From: Streptomyces sp. CB02261
GTDB lineage: Bacteria > Actinomycetota > Actinomycetes > Streptomycetales > Streptomycetaceae
Direction of reading: 5' to 3'
DNA length: 64,000 nucleotides
Assembly (NCBI RefSeq): GCF_001905665.1
Contig: NZ_LIVX01000004.1
Coordinates: forward strand, 771,019-835,018
Positions within the stretch are counted from its first letter, which is position 1; every line of letters begins with the position of its first letter. The notes beneath the pieces were generated by a model that did no database searches, was not told the origin of the DNA, and saw only the letters and a list, made by a program, of their open reading frames with translations. Both the position numbers and the translations under genes were made by a program. Shown here one piece after another: positions 14,481-23,810 of the stretch.

Positions 14481-15767
14481 TCAGACCTGTGCCTCGGTAC
14501 GCGCGGCCCCGTTGTCCCGGCCGGGCCCGGACGCGGGTACGTGCTCGGTCTCCCGGCCCGGTCCGGACGCCGGTACGGGTACGGGGGTGTAGACGGCGTT
14601 CCCCGCCGCGCTCTCCTCCACGGCGGCCAGCACCCGCTGCACCTGGAGTCCGTCCGCGAACGACGGCAGGGCAGCCGTTCCCGTGGCGATGGCCACGACC
14701 AGGTCGCGTGCCTGGTGGGTGAAGGTGTGCTCGTAGCCGAGGACGTGGCCGGGCGGCCACCAGGCGTCCAGGTAGGGGTGGTCGGCCTCGGTGACGAGGA
14801 TGCGGCGGAAGCCCGCCGTGACGGCCGGTTCGCGGTGGTCGTGGAAGAGGAGCTCGTTGAGCCGCTCCAGGTCGAAGGCGAGGGAGCCGTGTTCGCCGCT
14901 GATCTCCAGGCGCAGCGCGTTCTTGCGTCCCGGTGCCATCCGGCTCGCCTCGAACGTCGCGAGCGCCCCCGAGGCGAGCCGGCCGGTGAAGACGGCCGCG
15001 TCGTCGACGGTGACGGGGCCCCGCTCCGGCCCGCCGGAGCCGCTCAGGCCGGATGCGGCGCCCGCGAGCAGGGGCCGTTCCCTGACGAAGGTCTGCAACT
15101 GTGCCGAGACCCCGACCAGCGGCTCCCCCGCGAGGAACTGGGCCAGGTCGACGATGTGCGCACCGAGGTCCCCGAGTGCGCCGGATCCCGCGTGCTGCCG
15201 TTCCAGCCGCCAGGTCAGCGGGAACTCGGGGTCGACGAGCCAGTCCTGGAGGTAGGTCAGCCGTACGTGCCGCAGCGCGCCGATCCGGTCCTCCTCGATG
15301 AGCCGGCGGGCGAACGCGAGGGCCGGGACACGACGGTAGTTGAAGCCGACCATGGCCACCTGGCCGCGCCGCGCGGCCCGCTCGGCGGCGTCGGCCATCG
15401 CCTCGGCCTCGGCGACCGAGTTCGCGAGCGGCTTCTCGCACAGCACGTGCTTGCCGGCGTCGAGCGCGGTGATCGCGATCTCGGCGTGGCTGTCCCCCGG
15501 GGTGCAGATGTCGACGACCTGGACGTCGTCGCGGGCCACCAGCGCCCGCCAGTCGGTCTCGGCGGCCGCCCATCCGTGCCGGTCGGCCGCGGCCCGCACG
15601 GCCGCGCGGTCGCGGCCGGCGACGGCGGCGAGGACGGGGCGCGGCCGCAGGTCGAAGACGCGGCCGGCGGTGCGCCACCCCTGGGAGTGGGCGGCGCCCA
15701 TGAAGGCGTATCCGATCAGCCCGATGCCGAGTGTCGGCAGCGGCGTCTCGCTGTCCCTCTGTGTCAT
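14481..15767 (-). CDS. Gfo/Idh/MocA-family oxidoreductase
   Basis: 428 residues. The N-terminal Rossmann domain has GIGLIGYAFMGAAHSQGW, followed by the family signature VVDICTPGDSHAEIAI and CEKPLANSVAEAEAM; the catalytic lysine is the K of EKP. The C-terminal alpha/beta domain has SGALGDLGAHIVDLAQFLAG, with the usual Asp and His. Members oxidise or reduce sugars and inositols with NAD(P). It is the fourth gene downstream of the ROK regulator in a sugar-uptake operon, so it probably acts on the imported sugar in the cytoplasm. The C-terminus contains a short duplicated motif (VPASGPGR twice). ATG 15767 is used. Confidence 0.9.
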   Translation of the reverse strand: MTQRDSETPLPTLGIGLIGYAFMGAAHSQGWRTAGRVFDLRPRPVLAAVAGRDRAAVRAAADRHGWAAAETDWRALVARDDVQVVDICTPGDSHAEIAITALDAGKHVLCEKPLANSVAEAEAMADAAERAARRGQVAMVGFNYRRVPALAFARRLIEEDRIGALRHVRLTYLQDWLVDPEFPLTWRLERQHAGSGALGDLGAHIVDLAQFLAGEPLVGVSAQLQTFVRERPLLAGAASGLSGSGGPERGPVTVDDAAVFTGRLASGALATFEASRMAPGRKNALRLEISGEHGSLAFDLERLNELLFHDHREPAVTAGFRRILVTEADHPYLDAWWPPGHVLGYEHTFTHQARDLVVAIATGTAALPSFADGLQVQRVLAAVEESAAGNAVYTPVPVPASGPGRETEHVPASGPGRDNGAARTEAQV

Positions 15768-15903
15768 TGCTCTCCTGTCGCAGTACCGGCCACGGCCGGT
15801 GGAGATGTCGGTCCCGTGGCTCCCGGGGAGTCGTGGTCCCGCCCGGGCGGAGGGCGGGCGGCCACAGGGCCCGCCGGGGCCGCCCCGGGTGGCACGGGCG
15901 CCG

Positions 15904-16956
15904 TCAGTTGAAGCCGGTGGGCAGGTACTCGTCGACGTTCTCCTTGGTGACGACGGCCGAGTAGAGGGTGAGGGAGGCCGGGATCTCCAGCTCGGACATG
16001 CCTCCGACGCCCTTCTTCTGGCCGAGCGCGCGGGCCAGGTCGATGGCCGAGGCCGCCATGGTCGGCGGGTAGAGGACGGTGGCCTTGAGGACGCCGTCGT
16101 CGGCCTTGATGGCGTCCATCGCGGTCTTCGCGCCGGCGCCGCCGACCATCAGGAAGTCCTTGCGGCCGGCCTGGGCGATGGCCCGCAGCGCGCCCACGCC
16201 CTGGTCGTCGTCGTGGTTCCACAGGGCGTCGAACCTCGGCTGGGCCTGGAGGAGCTGGGCCATCTTGGCCTGCCCGGACTCCACGGTGAAGTCGGCGGCC
16301 TGACGGGCGACCTTGCGGATGTTGGGGTAGTTCTTCAGGGCGTCGTCGAAGCCCTGGGTCCGCTGTTTGGTCAGCTCCAGGCTGTCCATGCCGGCCAGCT
16401 CGATGACGGTGGCGTCCGGCTTGTCCTTCAGCGCCTCGCCGATGTAGCGGCCGGCGTTGAGGCCCATGCCGTAGTTGTCGCCGCCGATCCAGCAGCGGTA
16501 CGCCTGCGGGGAGGCGAAGACCCGGTCGAGGTTGATGACCGGGATGCCGGCCTTCATCGCCTGGAGGCCGACCTGGGTGAGCGCCTTGCCGTCGGCGGGG
16601 AGGATCACCAGGATGTCGACCTTCTTGTTGATCAGCGTCTGGATCTGGCCGATCTGGACGGCGGTGTCGTTGGAGCCCTCGGTGATCTCCAGCGTGACGT
16701 CGGCGTACTTCTTCGCCCGTTCCCTGGCGTTCTGGTTGATGGCGTTGAGCCAGCCGTGGTCGGCCTGGGGCCCGGCGAAGCCGATGGTGACGGGCTTGCC
16801 CGGCTTGTCGTCGGCGACGGGCGCGCTCCCGGCGGCGGGCGCCTGGGCCTGGCTCCGGGGTTCGTTGCTGGTGCAGGCCGTGAGGAGCGCTCCGGCGGAG
16901 ACGGCGGCGCTGCCGAGGAGCAGTCCTCTGCGGCTGGGGACGAGGGATTCGGGCAT
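15904..16956 (-). CDS. sugar ABC transporter substrate-binding lipoprotein
   Basis: 350 residues, periplasmic-binding-protein type 1 (RbsB-like). The N-terminus SRRGLLLGSAAVSAGALLTAC combines a twin-arginine-like stretch with a lipobox cysteine, so it is a membrane-anchored binding protein. Internal family motifs include VTIGFAGPQADHGWLNAIN, DILVILPADGKALT, GIPVINLDRVF and GAGAKTAMDAI. ATG 16956 follows GAGGTGG. The next two upstream genes are its permease and double ATPase. The sugar cannot be read from sequence. Confidence 0.9.
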   Translation of the reverse strand: MPESLVPSRRGLLLGSAAVSAGALLTACTSNEPRSQAQAPAAGSAPVADDKPGKPVTIGFAGPQADHGWLNAINQNARERAKKYADVTLEITEGSNDTAVQIGQIQTLINKKVDILVILPADGKALTQVGLQAMKAGIPVINLDRVFASPQAYRCWIGGDNYGMGLNAGRYIGEALKDKPDATVIELAGMDSLELTKQRTQGFDDALKNYPNIRKVARQAADFTVESGQAKMAQLLQAQPRFDALWNHDDDQGVGALRAIAQAGRKDFLMVGGAGAKTAMDAIKADDGVLKATVLYPPTMAASAIDLARALGQKKGVGGMSELEIPASLTLYSAVVTKENVDEYLPTGFN

Positions 16957-17048
16957 GGTGGATCCACCTCTTCGACTGGGCGGTCCGGCGGGGAGGTGCC
17001 GGGACCGGGCGGGGGTCGTGGCGTACCGGCGGGGGTGGTGCGTGGTCG

Positions 17049-18080
17049 TCAGCCGTCGCGCAGGGCGCGGCGCTGGACGAGGACGGCGGCGACGATGATC
17101 GCGCCCTTGGCGATCTGCTGGACGGCGCTCTCCAGGTTGTTCAGGGCGAAGATGTTGGTGATCGTCGTGAAGATGAGGACGCCGAGGACGGAGCCGGCGA
17201 TCGTGCCGCGGCCTCCGCTGAGGAGGGTGCCGCCGATGATGGCCGCGGCGATGGCGTCGAGCTCGTACAGGTTGCCGTTGGTGTTCTGGCCGGAGCCGGC
17301 CAGCACGATCAGCAGGAAGGCGGCGATGCCGCAGCACAGCCCGGACAGGAGGTAGAGGAGCAGTCGCTGGCGCCGGACGTCGATGCCGGCGAGACGGGCC
17401 GCCTCCGCGTTGCCACCCACGGCGACCGTGCGGCGCCCGAACGTGGTGCGGTTGAACAGGAGCCAGCCGACGAGGGTGACGGCCGCGAAGACGAGGACCA
17501 GGGGCGGGACGCCCAGGACGTAGGCGTCGGGGACACCGAGGTCGAGGACGGCGTCGACGGTGACGATCTGCGTCCTGCCGTCGGTGAGCTGGAGGGCGAG
17601 GCCCCGGGCGGAGGCGAACATGGCCAGGGTGGCGATGAAGGGGACCATGCCGCCGTACGCGACGAGCAGCCCGTTCACGAGTCCGCAGCCGACGCCCACC
17701 GCCACGGCGGTGAAGAGGATGCCGGCGAAGCCGAACTCCTGGGTGGCCACGGTGGTCGCCCAGACGGATGCCAGGGCCACGATCGCCCCGACCGACAGGT
17801 CGATGCCGCCACCGGTGATGACGAAGGTCATCCCGACCGTCACCACACCGATCACCGAGGCCTGGGTCAGGACCAGTTGGAGGTTGCTCGTGGCGAGGAA
17901 CTCGTCGGGGCGGGTGACACCGCCGACGGCCACCAGCACGGCCAGGACTCCGAGCAGGGACAGGTTCCGCACGTCCAGGAGAGCCGAGACCGGCCGGCGT
18001 GCCGCGGCCTTGCCGTCCGGCGCGGAGGGAGCGGGGGCGGCGGGCGCGTTCGGCCCCGCCGGAGTGGCTGAGTGCGTCAT
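17049..18080 (-). CDS. sugar ABC transporter permease, RbsC-like
   Basis: 343 residues with the hydrophobic profile of BPD_transp_2 permeases (about eight to ten helices). Landmarks are VIGVVTVGMTFVITGGGIDLSVGAI, NGLLVAYGGMVPFIATLA, GGNAEAARLAGIDV and AAAIIGGTLLSGGRGTIAG. The N-terminal 30 residues are Ala/Pro-rich and cytoplasmic. Its ATG (18080) overlaps the stop of the ATPase gene by four bases, giving translational coupling. It forms the membrane pore with the adjacent ATPase and binding lipoprotein. Confidence 0.92.
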   Translation of the reverse strand: MTHSATPAGPNAPAAPAPSAPDGKAAARRPVSALLDVRNLSLLGVLAVLVAVGGVTRPDEFLATSNLQLVLTQASVIGVVTVGMTFVITGGGIDLSVGAIVALASVWATTVATQEFGFAGILFTAVAVGVGCGLVNGLLVAYGGMVPFIATLAMFASARGLALQLTDGRTQIVTVDAVLDLGVPDAYVLGVPPLVLVFAAVTLVGWLLFNRTTFGRRTVAVGGNAEAARLAGIDVRRQRLLLYLLSGLCCGIAAFLLIVLAGSGQNTNGNLYELDAIAAAIIGGTLLSGGRGTIAGSVLGVLIFTTITNIFALNNLESAVQQIAKGAIIVAAVLVQRRALRDG

Positions 18081-19600
18081 GCCGTCGGGCTTCCTTCCAT
18101 CACGAGGTCGAGGACGCGGTGCTCGTCGAGCTCCCGCGCGTCGGCGGTGTGCACGACGGTGCCTTCGCGCAGCACCAGCACGCGGTCGGCGAGGCCGAGG
18201 ACCTCGGGCAGCTCACTGGAGACGAGGAGGACGGCGAGGCCGTCGTCGGCCAGCCGCCGGATGACGGCGTACAGCTCGGCGCGGGCACCGACGTCGACCC
18301 CGCGGGTCGGCTCGTCGAGCAGCAGCACCCTGCAGCCGCGCAGGAGCCAGCGGGCGAGCACCGCCTTCTGCTGGTTGCCCCCGGACAGGGTCCGGATCGG
18401 GGCGTCCGGGGAGTCCGGCCGCAGGGACAGTTCGCGGGTCGCCCGCCGGGCGTCGGCCCGTTCCCGCCGCCGGTCGAGCCAGCCGGCGCGGGCGAAGCGG
18501 GGGAGGGTCGAGAGGGTGACGTTGCGGGTGACGGACTCCATCAGGAGGAGGCCCTGCGCCTTGCGCTCCTCGGGGGCGAGCCCGATGCCGGCGCGGACGG
18601 CGGCGCGGACACTGCCCGGGCGCAGGGGCGCCCCGTCGACGAGGACGCGTCCGGCGGTGGGCCTGCGGGCGCCGTAGACGGTCTCCAGGATCTCGCTGCG
18701 TCCCGAGCCGACGAGACCGGCGAGGCCCACGATCTCACCGGGCCGCAGCTCCAGGTCGACGGGTGCGAACTCCCCGGCGCGCGCCAGCCCTTCGACGCGC
18801 AGCACCGGTGCGGTGGTGGGGAGGGTGGTCCGGTGGGGCCGTTCCGGGAAGACGTACTCGACCTCGCGGCCGGTCATCAGCCGGACGACCTCGTCGGTGG
18901 AGGTGGACCTGGCCGGAAGTCCCCCGGCGACGGTCCGTCCGTCCTTGATGACGGTGACGCGGTCGCCGATGCGGCGGATCTCCTCCAGCCGGTGGGAGAT
19001 GTAGATGACGGCGACGCCCTCGGCGGTCAGGTCGGCGACCGTCCGGAACAGGTTGTCGACCTCTTCCGGGTCGAGGGCGGCCGACGGCTCGTCCATGACG
19101 ATCAGCCGCACCTCGTGGGAGAGGGCCCGGGCCATGGAGACGATCTGCCGCTGGGCGGCGGAGAGCGTACCGACGGGGGCGTCCGGGCCGATCTCGCGGT
19201 GGCCGAGGCGGGCCAGCAGCCGGGCGGTCGCCTCGCGGGCCGTCCGTGGGCGGACGAAGAGGCCCGCGGAGGTGTGTTCGTGGCCGAGGAAGACGTTCTC
19301 GGCCACCGACAGGCCCTCCACCAGGTCGAGTTCCTGGTAGATGGTGGCGATCCCGAGACGCATGGCGGCGATCGGGGAGGCCGGCGTCACGACCTCGCCG
19401 CGCCACGCGATCCGTCCGCCGTCCGGCTGGTGGACACCGGCGAGCACCTTGATCAGGGTGGACTTGCCGGCGCCGTTCTGACCGAGGACGCAGTGGACCT
19501 CGCCGGCCCGGACCTCCAGGTCCACGCCGTCCAGCGCGCGGACGCCGGGGAACGACTTGGTGATGCCGAACATGGTGAGCAGAGGGGGTTCTGGTGCCAT
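18077..19600 (-). CDS. sugar ABC transporter ATP-binding protein, double NBD (RbsA/MglA-like)
   Basis: 507 residues with two nucleotide-binding domains. The first has Walker A GQNGAGKST, the signature-like LSAAQRQIVSMA and Walker B LIVMDEPS. The second has a degenerate P-loop region (GLVGSGRSE), the signature LSGGNQQKAVLA and Walker B VLLLDEPT. A degenerate second P-loop is normal for this CUT2 transporter class, which moves ribose, xylose, galactose and related sugars. ATG 19600 follows GAGGAATCGCC. The 355 bases upstream hold a tandem repeat rather than a gene, and the ROK regulator lies beyond on the same strand. Confidence 0.92.
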   Translation of the reverse strand: MAPEPPLLTMFGITKSFPGVRALDGVDLEVRAGEVHCVLGQNGAGKSTLIKVLAGVHQPDGGRIAWRGEVVTPASPIAAMRLGIATIYQELDLVEGLSVAENVFLGHEHTSAGLFVRPRTAREATARLLARLGHREIGPDAPVGTLSAAQRQIVSMARALSHEVRLIVMDEPSAALDPEEVDNLFRTVADLTAEGVAVIYISHRLEEIRRIGDRVTVIKDGRTVAGGLPARSTSTDEVVRLMTGREVEYVFPERPHRTTLPTTAPVLRVEGLARAGEFAPVDLELRPGEIVGLAGLVGSGRSEILETVYGARRPTAGRVLVDGAPLRPGSVRAAVRAGIGLAPEERKAQGLLLMESVTRNVTLSTLPRFARAGWLDRRRERADARRATRELSLRPDSPDAPIRTLSGGNQQKAVLARWLLRGCRVLLLDEPTRGVDVGARAELYAVIRRLADDGLAVLLVSSELPEVLGLADRVLVLREGTVVHTADARELDEHRVLDLVMEGSPTA

Positions 19601-19679
19601 GGCGATTCCTCGGCGGGTGCGGCCGTGAGCGGGCAGGGCGAACGGAACGAGGGCGGCGCGTGAGGGGGAGTGTGCGGCG

Positions 19680-19890
19680 GTGTGGGTACGGGTGGTTCGG
19701 CGGGTACGGGCGGTACGGCGTAGAAGCGGTACGGGCGGCACGGGCGGTGCGACCTACGGGCGGTACGGGCGGTACGGCAGGTACAGGCGGTACGGCGGAG
19801 AAGGCGGTACGGGCAGTACGGGCGGTACGGGTGGTGCGACCTACGGGCGGTACAGGCGGTGCGTCCTAAGGGCGGTACGCGGGTGGCGCG
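19680..19890. repeat. 9-bp tandem repeat (GGCGGTACG-type) upstream of the ABC operon
   Basis: About 200 bases made of imperfect 9-base units such as CGGTACGGG with GGCACGGG and GGTGCG variants. A longer duplication is superimposed (GGTGCGACCTACGGGCGGTAC occurs twice). It occupies the gap between the ROK gene stop and the ATPase start. Frames through it give artificial Gly/Thr or Val/Arg repeats and have no start signals. Confidence 0.85.
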
Positions 19891-19955
19891 GCGATGCGGG
19901 TACTACGGCGCCGTGGGGCGGACGTCGTACGGCCCGTGGCGCCGGCCGGTGCTGG

Positions 19956-21146
19956 TCAGGCCGGGGAGAACAGGTGGTCGCTGATGAGCCGGGCCGCGCC
20001 GATCACGCCGGCGGTGGAGCCGAGCTCGCCCAGGACGATGGGAAGGTTCCTGGTCGCCAGCGGGAGGGAGCGCCGGTACACCTGGGTGCGCACACTGGCC
20101 AGCAGCGTGTGCCCGAGTCCCGTCACCCCGCCGCCGATGACGACAAGACCCGGGTTGAAGGAGCTGACGAGGCCGGCGATGACCTGACCGACCCGGTCGC
20201 CACCCGCACGGATCAGGTCGAGGGACAGGGCGTCCCCCGCGGCGGCCGCGGCGGCGACGTCCTCGGCGGTCAGCGTGCCGAGGGTCTCCAGCCGGGCGGC
20301 GAGTTCGACCGAGCGTCCGCCGCGTGCCGCCTCCTCGGCGTCACGGGCGAGCGCGGAACCGCTGAAGTGGGCTTCCAGGCAGCCCCTGTTGCCGCAGCCG
20401 CAGGCCCGGCCCTCCGGCTCGACCTGGATGTGCCCGATGTCGCCGGCGCTGCCCGTCGTCCCGCGGTGGACCTCTCCTCCGAGGACGATGCCGCAGCCGA
20501 TGCCGGTCCCGATCTTGACGTACAGGAAGTCGCCCACGGACCGGGCCACTCCCGCGTGCTGTTCCCCCATGGCCATCAGGTTCGCGTCGTTGTCGACCAT
20601 CACCGGGCAGCCCAGGTCCTGGCTGAGCGCCTCCCGGACGGGGAAGCCGTCCCACCCCGGCATGATCGGCGGCGCCACCGGCACGCCGTCGGGGAAGCGG
20701 ACGGGACCCGGGACACCGATGCCGGCGCCGGCCAGTTCGTCCGCCAGGCCCAGCGACTTGAGCTTGCCGACGATCGACAGCGCCTGCTCGAAGACCGCGA
20801 CGGGCCCCTCGCGGACGTCCATCGGGTGGTTGAGGTGTCCCAGGACCTCCAGTTCCGCGTTGGTCACCGCCACGTCGATCGACGTGGCGCCGATGTCGAT
20901 GCCGAGGAAGCGCAGGGTGGGCGCGAGCCGGACGTTGTGCGAGCGACGCCCGCCGCGTGAGGCGGCGAGACCGTCGGCGACGACGAGTCCTGTCTCCAGG
21001 AGCCGGTCCACCTCGACCGCGAGCTTGGACCGGGAGAGGTCGACCAGTTCACCGAGCTGAGCACGCGAGGAGGAGCCGCCGTCGCGCAGCAGCCGCAGCA
21101 GCCGTGCCTGGTGTGCGTTGCCCGGCCGAGCCGTCATGCGCCGCAC
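19956..21146 (-). CDS. ROK-family transcriptional regulator
   Basis: About 396 residues. An N-terminal winged helix-turn-helix (NAHQARLLRLLRDGGSSSRAQL, DLSRSKLAVEVDRLLETGLV) precedes a ROK sugar-kinase-like domain with FLGIDIGATSIDVAV, VMVDNDANLMAMGE, GTGIGCGIVLGGEVHRGTTGS and the zinc motif CGCGNRGCLE. ROK regulators sense sugars through the kinase-like domain. It heads the ABC transporter/dehydrogenase operon and probably represses it. The start is ambiguous: GTG 21146 lies four bases after AGGAGG, whereas ATG 21137 is farther away. Confidence 0.9.
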   Translation of the reverse strand: MRRMTARPGNAHQARLLRLLRDGGSSSRAQLGELVDLSRSKLAVEVDRLLETGLVVADGLAASRGGRRSHNVRLAPTLRFLGIDIGATSIDVAVTNAELEVLGHLNHPMDVREGPVAVFEQALSIVGKLKSLGLADELAGAGIGVPGPVRFPDGVPVAPPIMPGWDGFPVREALSQDLGCPVMVDNDANLMAMGEQHAGVARSVGDFLYVKIGTGIGCGIVLGGEVHRGTTGSAGDIGHIQVEPEGRACGCGNRGCLEAHFSGSALARDAEEAARGGRSVELAARLETLGTLTAEDVAAAAAAGDALSLDLIRAGGDRVGQVIAGLVSSFNPGLVVIGGGVTGLGHTLLASVRTQVYRRSLPLATRNLPIVLGELGSTAGVIGAARLISDHLFSPA

Positions 21147-21410
21147 GTGTCCTCCTCTCCCTGCGCCGGGCCACGGTTGCGGTGCTCGTCCGGTCGTTCC
21201 GGGAACGTCCCCGTGGCCGTCTGCTTTCGAGGGGAACGTAGCAGCCGTCCGTGCGGTGGGGAAGAACTTGCGCACGCATCGCACCCGACTTTTTCCATTG
21301 CGAGGACAAAGCGGGGCTGCGGCGGGGCGCACCCATGCGTGAGGGCCGGGAGTCCCGGCCCTCACGGTCACTCACCGCACGTCCCGCGTACGGTCGTTCC
21401 CTCCGTCAGA
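21147..21410. other. promoter region of the ROK gene, carrying an AGAACTTGCGC site
   Basis: About 264 bases between the PA14/propeller gene stop and the ROK start on the minus strand. AGAACTTGCGCAC at 21263-21275 shares the 11-mer AGAACTTGCGC with 24007-24017. No clear terminator hairpin or gene was seen. Confidence 0.4.
21263..21275. promoter_or_regulatory. shared motif AGAACTTGCGC, copy 1
   Basis: This 11-mer recurs exactly at 24007-24017, and related versions lie upstream of the LacI gene, the first GH87 gene and the second ABC operon. It may be an operator of the LacI-type regulator encoded at 28922; that is inference from repetition and position. Confidence 0.4.
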
Positions 21411-21785
21411 TCACGGCAGGGTCCACTTCTGGTTGGCTCCGGTGTGGCAGGTCCACAGGTGGACGGCGGTGCCGTCGTTCCATGTGCCTCCCGAGGCGTC
21501 GAGGCACTTGCCGGACTGCGGGTTGCGGACCGTGCCGTCGGACTGCGGCGACCACGTCTGGGCGGCCGTGCCGTTGCAGGTCCACAGCTGGACCCTCGTA
21601 CCGTCCGCGCTGCCTCCGTCCGAGACGTCCAGGCACTTGCCGAGAACCCGGAGGGTGCCGTCACCCGGGACCGTCCAGCGCTGGGCGACGGTGCCGTTGC
21701 AGGTCCAGAGCTGGATCTTCGTGCCGTCGGCGGTCTGGGCGTTGTCCACGTCCAGGCACTTCCCGCCGACCCCCTTCACCTCGCC
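21411..21785 (-). repeat. 375-bp RICIN module, copy 1 (inverted)
   Basis: The last 125 codons of the PA14/propeller gene, near-identical in DNA and protein to 26654-27028 and 28425-28799 but on the opposite strand. The first residues after each junction are GEVKGVGGKCLDVDNAQTAD in all three. Confidence 0.9.
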
Positions 21786-23810
21786 GGTGCGCGGGCCGCC
21801 GCCGGGCACCTGGTTGAGCGTGTACCACGCCTCGGTGCTCCAGAGGGACTCCCCGGAGGCCGAACTGAAGGGGCGGGGCGAGCGGACGTGGACCACGCGG
21901 TCCGTCTTGAGTCCCGGGATCGTCAGGGTGACCGTCCTACCGTCGCCGGAGAGCGTGGCCGACTGCGCGGTGAGGGTCTCCTCGTCGACCTTCGGGCCGC
22001 CGTAGGCCGCGGTCGGGACGTACCGCCACTGCTTGATCGTGTAGTGCGCGGCGAGGTCCGCGGCCGTCCCGGCCGACAGCGGCTGGGTGTACTCCAGGGC
22101 GAAACCACCGGGTACGGCACGCATGGCCCGGATGTCGAATGCGTCGGCGCCGTTCGGCGTCAGCTTCTGGAGGCCGTGCGCGAGCTTTCCCTCCTGACCC
22201 CAGTTGCCGCCCGCGCCGAGGCCGCCGGCGTACAGCGCGCCGTCGGGGCCGACGCTGATCCGGGTCACTCCGGCCTCCAGGCCCTGGGTGAGCCGGAAGA
22301 CCGCTCCCTGGTACTCGCCGCCGACCTTCTCCAGGAAGCCGCGCTGGATCCCGCCGTAGGTCACGTCGCCGAACAGCATCTGCCCGGCGAACGGTCCGGT
22401 GGTCAACTGGACGGGTGTGCTGGGCGAGTTGGCTATCTCGTTCTGCGGGAGCCACAGCACCGGCCTGGTCACCGGCTGGGCGTCGAAGGGCCCGTCCGGA
22501 TTGGTGTGGTGGTTGAAGAACCGGCCCTGCTTGATGTGCACGAGCTTCGAGGAGGGGAGCCAGCCACCCTGGTTGTCGGTGACGAAGATGCCGCCCTCGG
22601 GGCCCCAGCCGATGCCGTTGGGGGTACGCAGGCCACCGGCGACGTACGAGACCTCGCCGGTCAGCCTGTTCACCTTGATCGTGGTCCCGCGGTTCGGCGC
22701 CGGCTGCGGATCCGTGGTCGCCCCGCCGTAGTTGATGGAGACGGAGAGGTTCAGGTAGAAGAACCCGTCCTGGTGGAGCAGGCCGAAGGCGAACTCGTGG
22801 AAGTTGCCGCCGAAGGGCCAGGTCGCGACTCTCCGGTACTGGTCGGTGACCTCGTCCCCGTTCGTGTCGTTCAGCTCGGTCAGCTCGTGTTTCTGCGACA
22901 CGTAGAGCTTGCCCTCGACATGCTTGATGCCCATGGGCTCCTTCAGGCCCGAGGCGATCTTCTTCACCGTCACCCGGCCCGGCCCGGTGGCTCCCGTGAC
23001 GTTCCCCAGCAGGTAGACCTCCCCCGCGGTGGTGTTGCTGCCGCCCCAGGTGGTCACGGCCAGGCGGCCGTCCGGGAGCCAGTCCATGGCGGAGACCTGC
23101 GGCTCGAAGCCCGCGGGACGCAGGTCGGTGAGGGTGTAGTTCGGATGCACACCGGCGAGCGGCAGACCGTCGCCGGGAGAGTCCGTACCGGCCTCGCACT
23201 CCTTGCGGCCGGGGGCGGTCACGCGGACGACGTCCGCGTCTGTGCTGAGGGCCGAGTTCGGTACGACGGTGAGTCCGGCGGCACCCGGCGGCTTCCAGGC
23301 CAGCGTCAGCTGCTCACCCCCGCCGCGCTCGAAGTGCTCGATCCGCAGCGCGTGATGACCGGCTGTCAGATTGACCGTGGCGTCCTTGGGTTCCGGACCG
23401 TGCAGCCCGTCGTGGTCGATCACCACCTGATCGTCGATCCAGAGGCGGGATCCGTCGTCGCTGGTGAGGCGGAAGGTGTAGCTGCCCGCCTGGGGAGCTT
23501 TCAGATTGCCGACGACATGGGTGACGAAGTTGCTCTCCAGGCCGAAGTCGGTCGGCGAGGACCAGTCGATCACCGGCATGAGCTTGTCGATGTTGGGTGT
23601 CTGCCCTGCCTTCAGCGTGCAGAGGTCGTCGAGGGGCACCTGCACGTCGAAGACGCGGAGGGTGACCCCGGGCTGCTGCGGGGGGAGTTCGGCGGTGGCG
23701 GTGGGCGCGGCCGGGGCCGGTGGCGCGGACAGCCCGACGATCGCGAGCGAGGCGATGAACGTGCCGATCAGTCTTCTGCGCAGTCGGCGCCGAGGGAACC
23801 GCTGATACAC
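21411..23810 (-). CDS. secreted PA14 / beta-propeller dehydrogenase-like protein with RICIN lectin domain
   Basis: 799 residues: signal peptide (LIGTFIASLAIVGLSAPPAPA), PA14 domain (about 45-190; SYTFRLTSDDGSRLWIDDQVVIDHDG), a six-bladed propeller resembling glucose/sorbosone dehydrogenases (about 215-580; GFEPQVSAMDWLPDGRLAVT, RTPNGIGWGPEGGIFVTDNQG, ISVGPDGALYAGGL), a short beta domain, then a C-terminal ricin-type lectin (last 125 residues, GGKCLDVDNAQTADGTKIQL). It probably oxidises or binds sugars at polysaccharide surfaces outside the cell; the cofactor (PQQ) is assumed by analogy. GTG 23810 sits four bases behind AGGAGG. It is divergent from the PQQ-type dehydrogenase gene. Confidence 0.8.
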   Translation of the reverse strand: MYQRFPRRRLRRRLIGTFIASLAIVGLSAPPAPAAPTATAELPPQQPGVTLRVFDVQVPLDDLCTLKAGQTPNIDKLMPVIDWSSPTDFGLESNFVTHVVGNLKAPQAGSYTFRLTSDDGSRLWIDDQVVIDHDGLHGPEPKDATVNLTAGHHALRIEHFERGGGEQLTLAWKPPGAAGLTVVPNSALSTDADVVRVTAPGRKECEAGTDSPGDGLPLAGVHPNYTLTDLRPAGFEPQVSAMDWLPDGRLAVTTWGGSNTTAGEVYLLGNVTGATGPGRVTVKKIASGLKEPMGIKHVEGKLYVSQKHELTELNDTNGDEVTDQYRRVATWPFGGNFHEFAFGLLHQDGFFYLNLSVSINYGGATTDPQPAPNRGTTIKVNRLTGEVSYVAGGLRTPNGIGWGPEGGIFVTDNQGGWLPSSKLVHIKQGRFFNHHTNPDGPFDAQPVTRPVLWLPQNEIANSPSTPVQLTTGPFAGQMLFGDVTYGGIQRGFLEKVGGEYQGAVFRLTQGLEAGVTRISVGPDGALYAGGLGAGGNWGQEGKLAHGLQKLTPNGADAFDIRAMRAVPGGFALEYTQPLSAGTAADLAAHYTIKQWRYVPTAAYGGPKVDEETLTAQSATLSGDGRTVTLTIPGLKTDRVVHVRSPRPFSSASGESLWSTEAWYTLNQVPGGGPRTGEVKGVGGKCLDVDNAQTADGTKIQLWTCNGTVAQRWTVPGDGTLRVLGKCLDVSDGGSADGTRVQLWTCNGTAAQTWSPQSDGTVRNPQSGKCLDASGGTWNDGTAVHLWTCHTGANQKWTLP

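Noticed and set aside
19680-19890. CRISPR array or glycine-rich protein from the 9-bp repeats
   Set aside because: No spacer-repeat alternation, units too short, no cas genes, and frames through it have no start signal.
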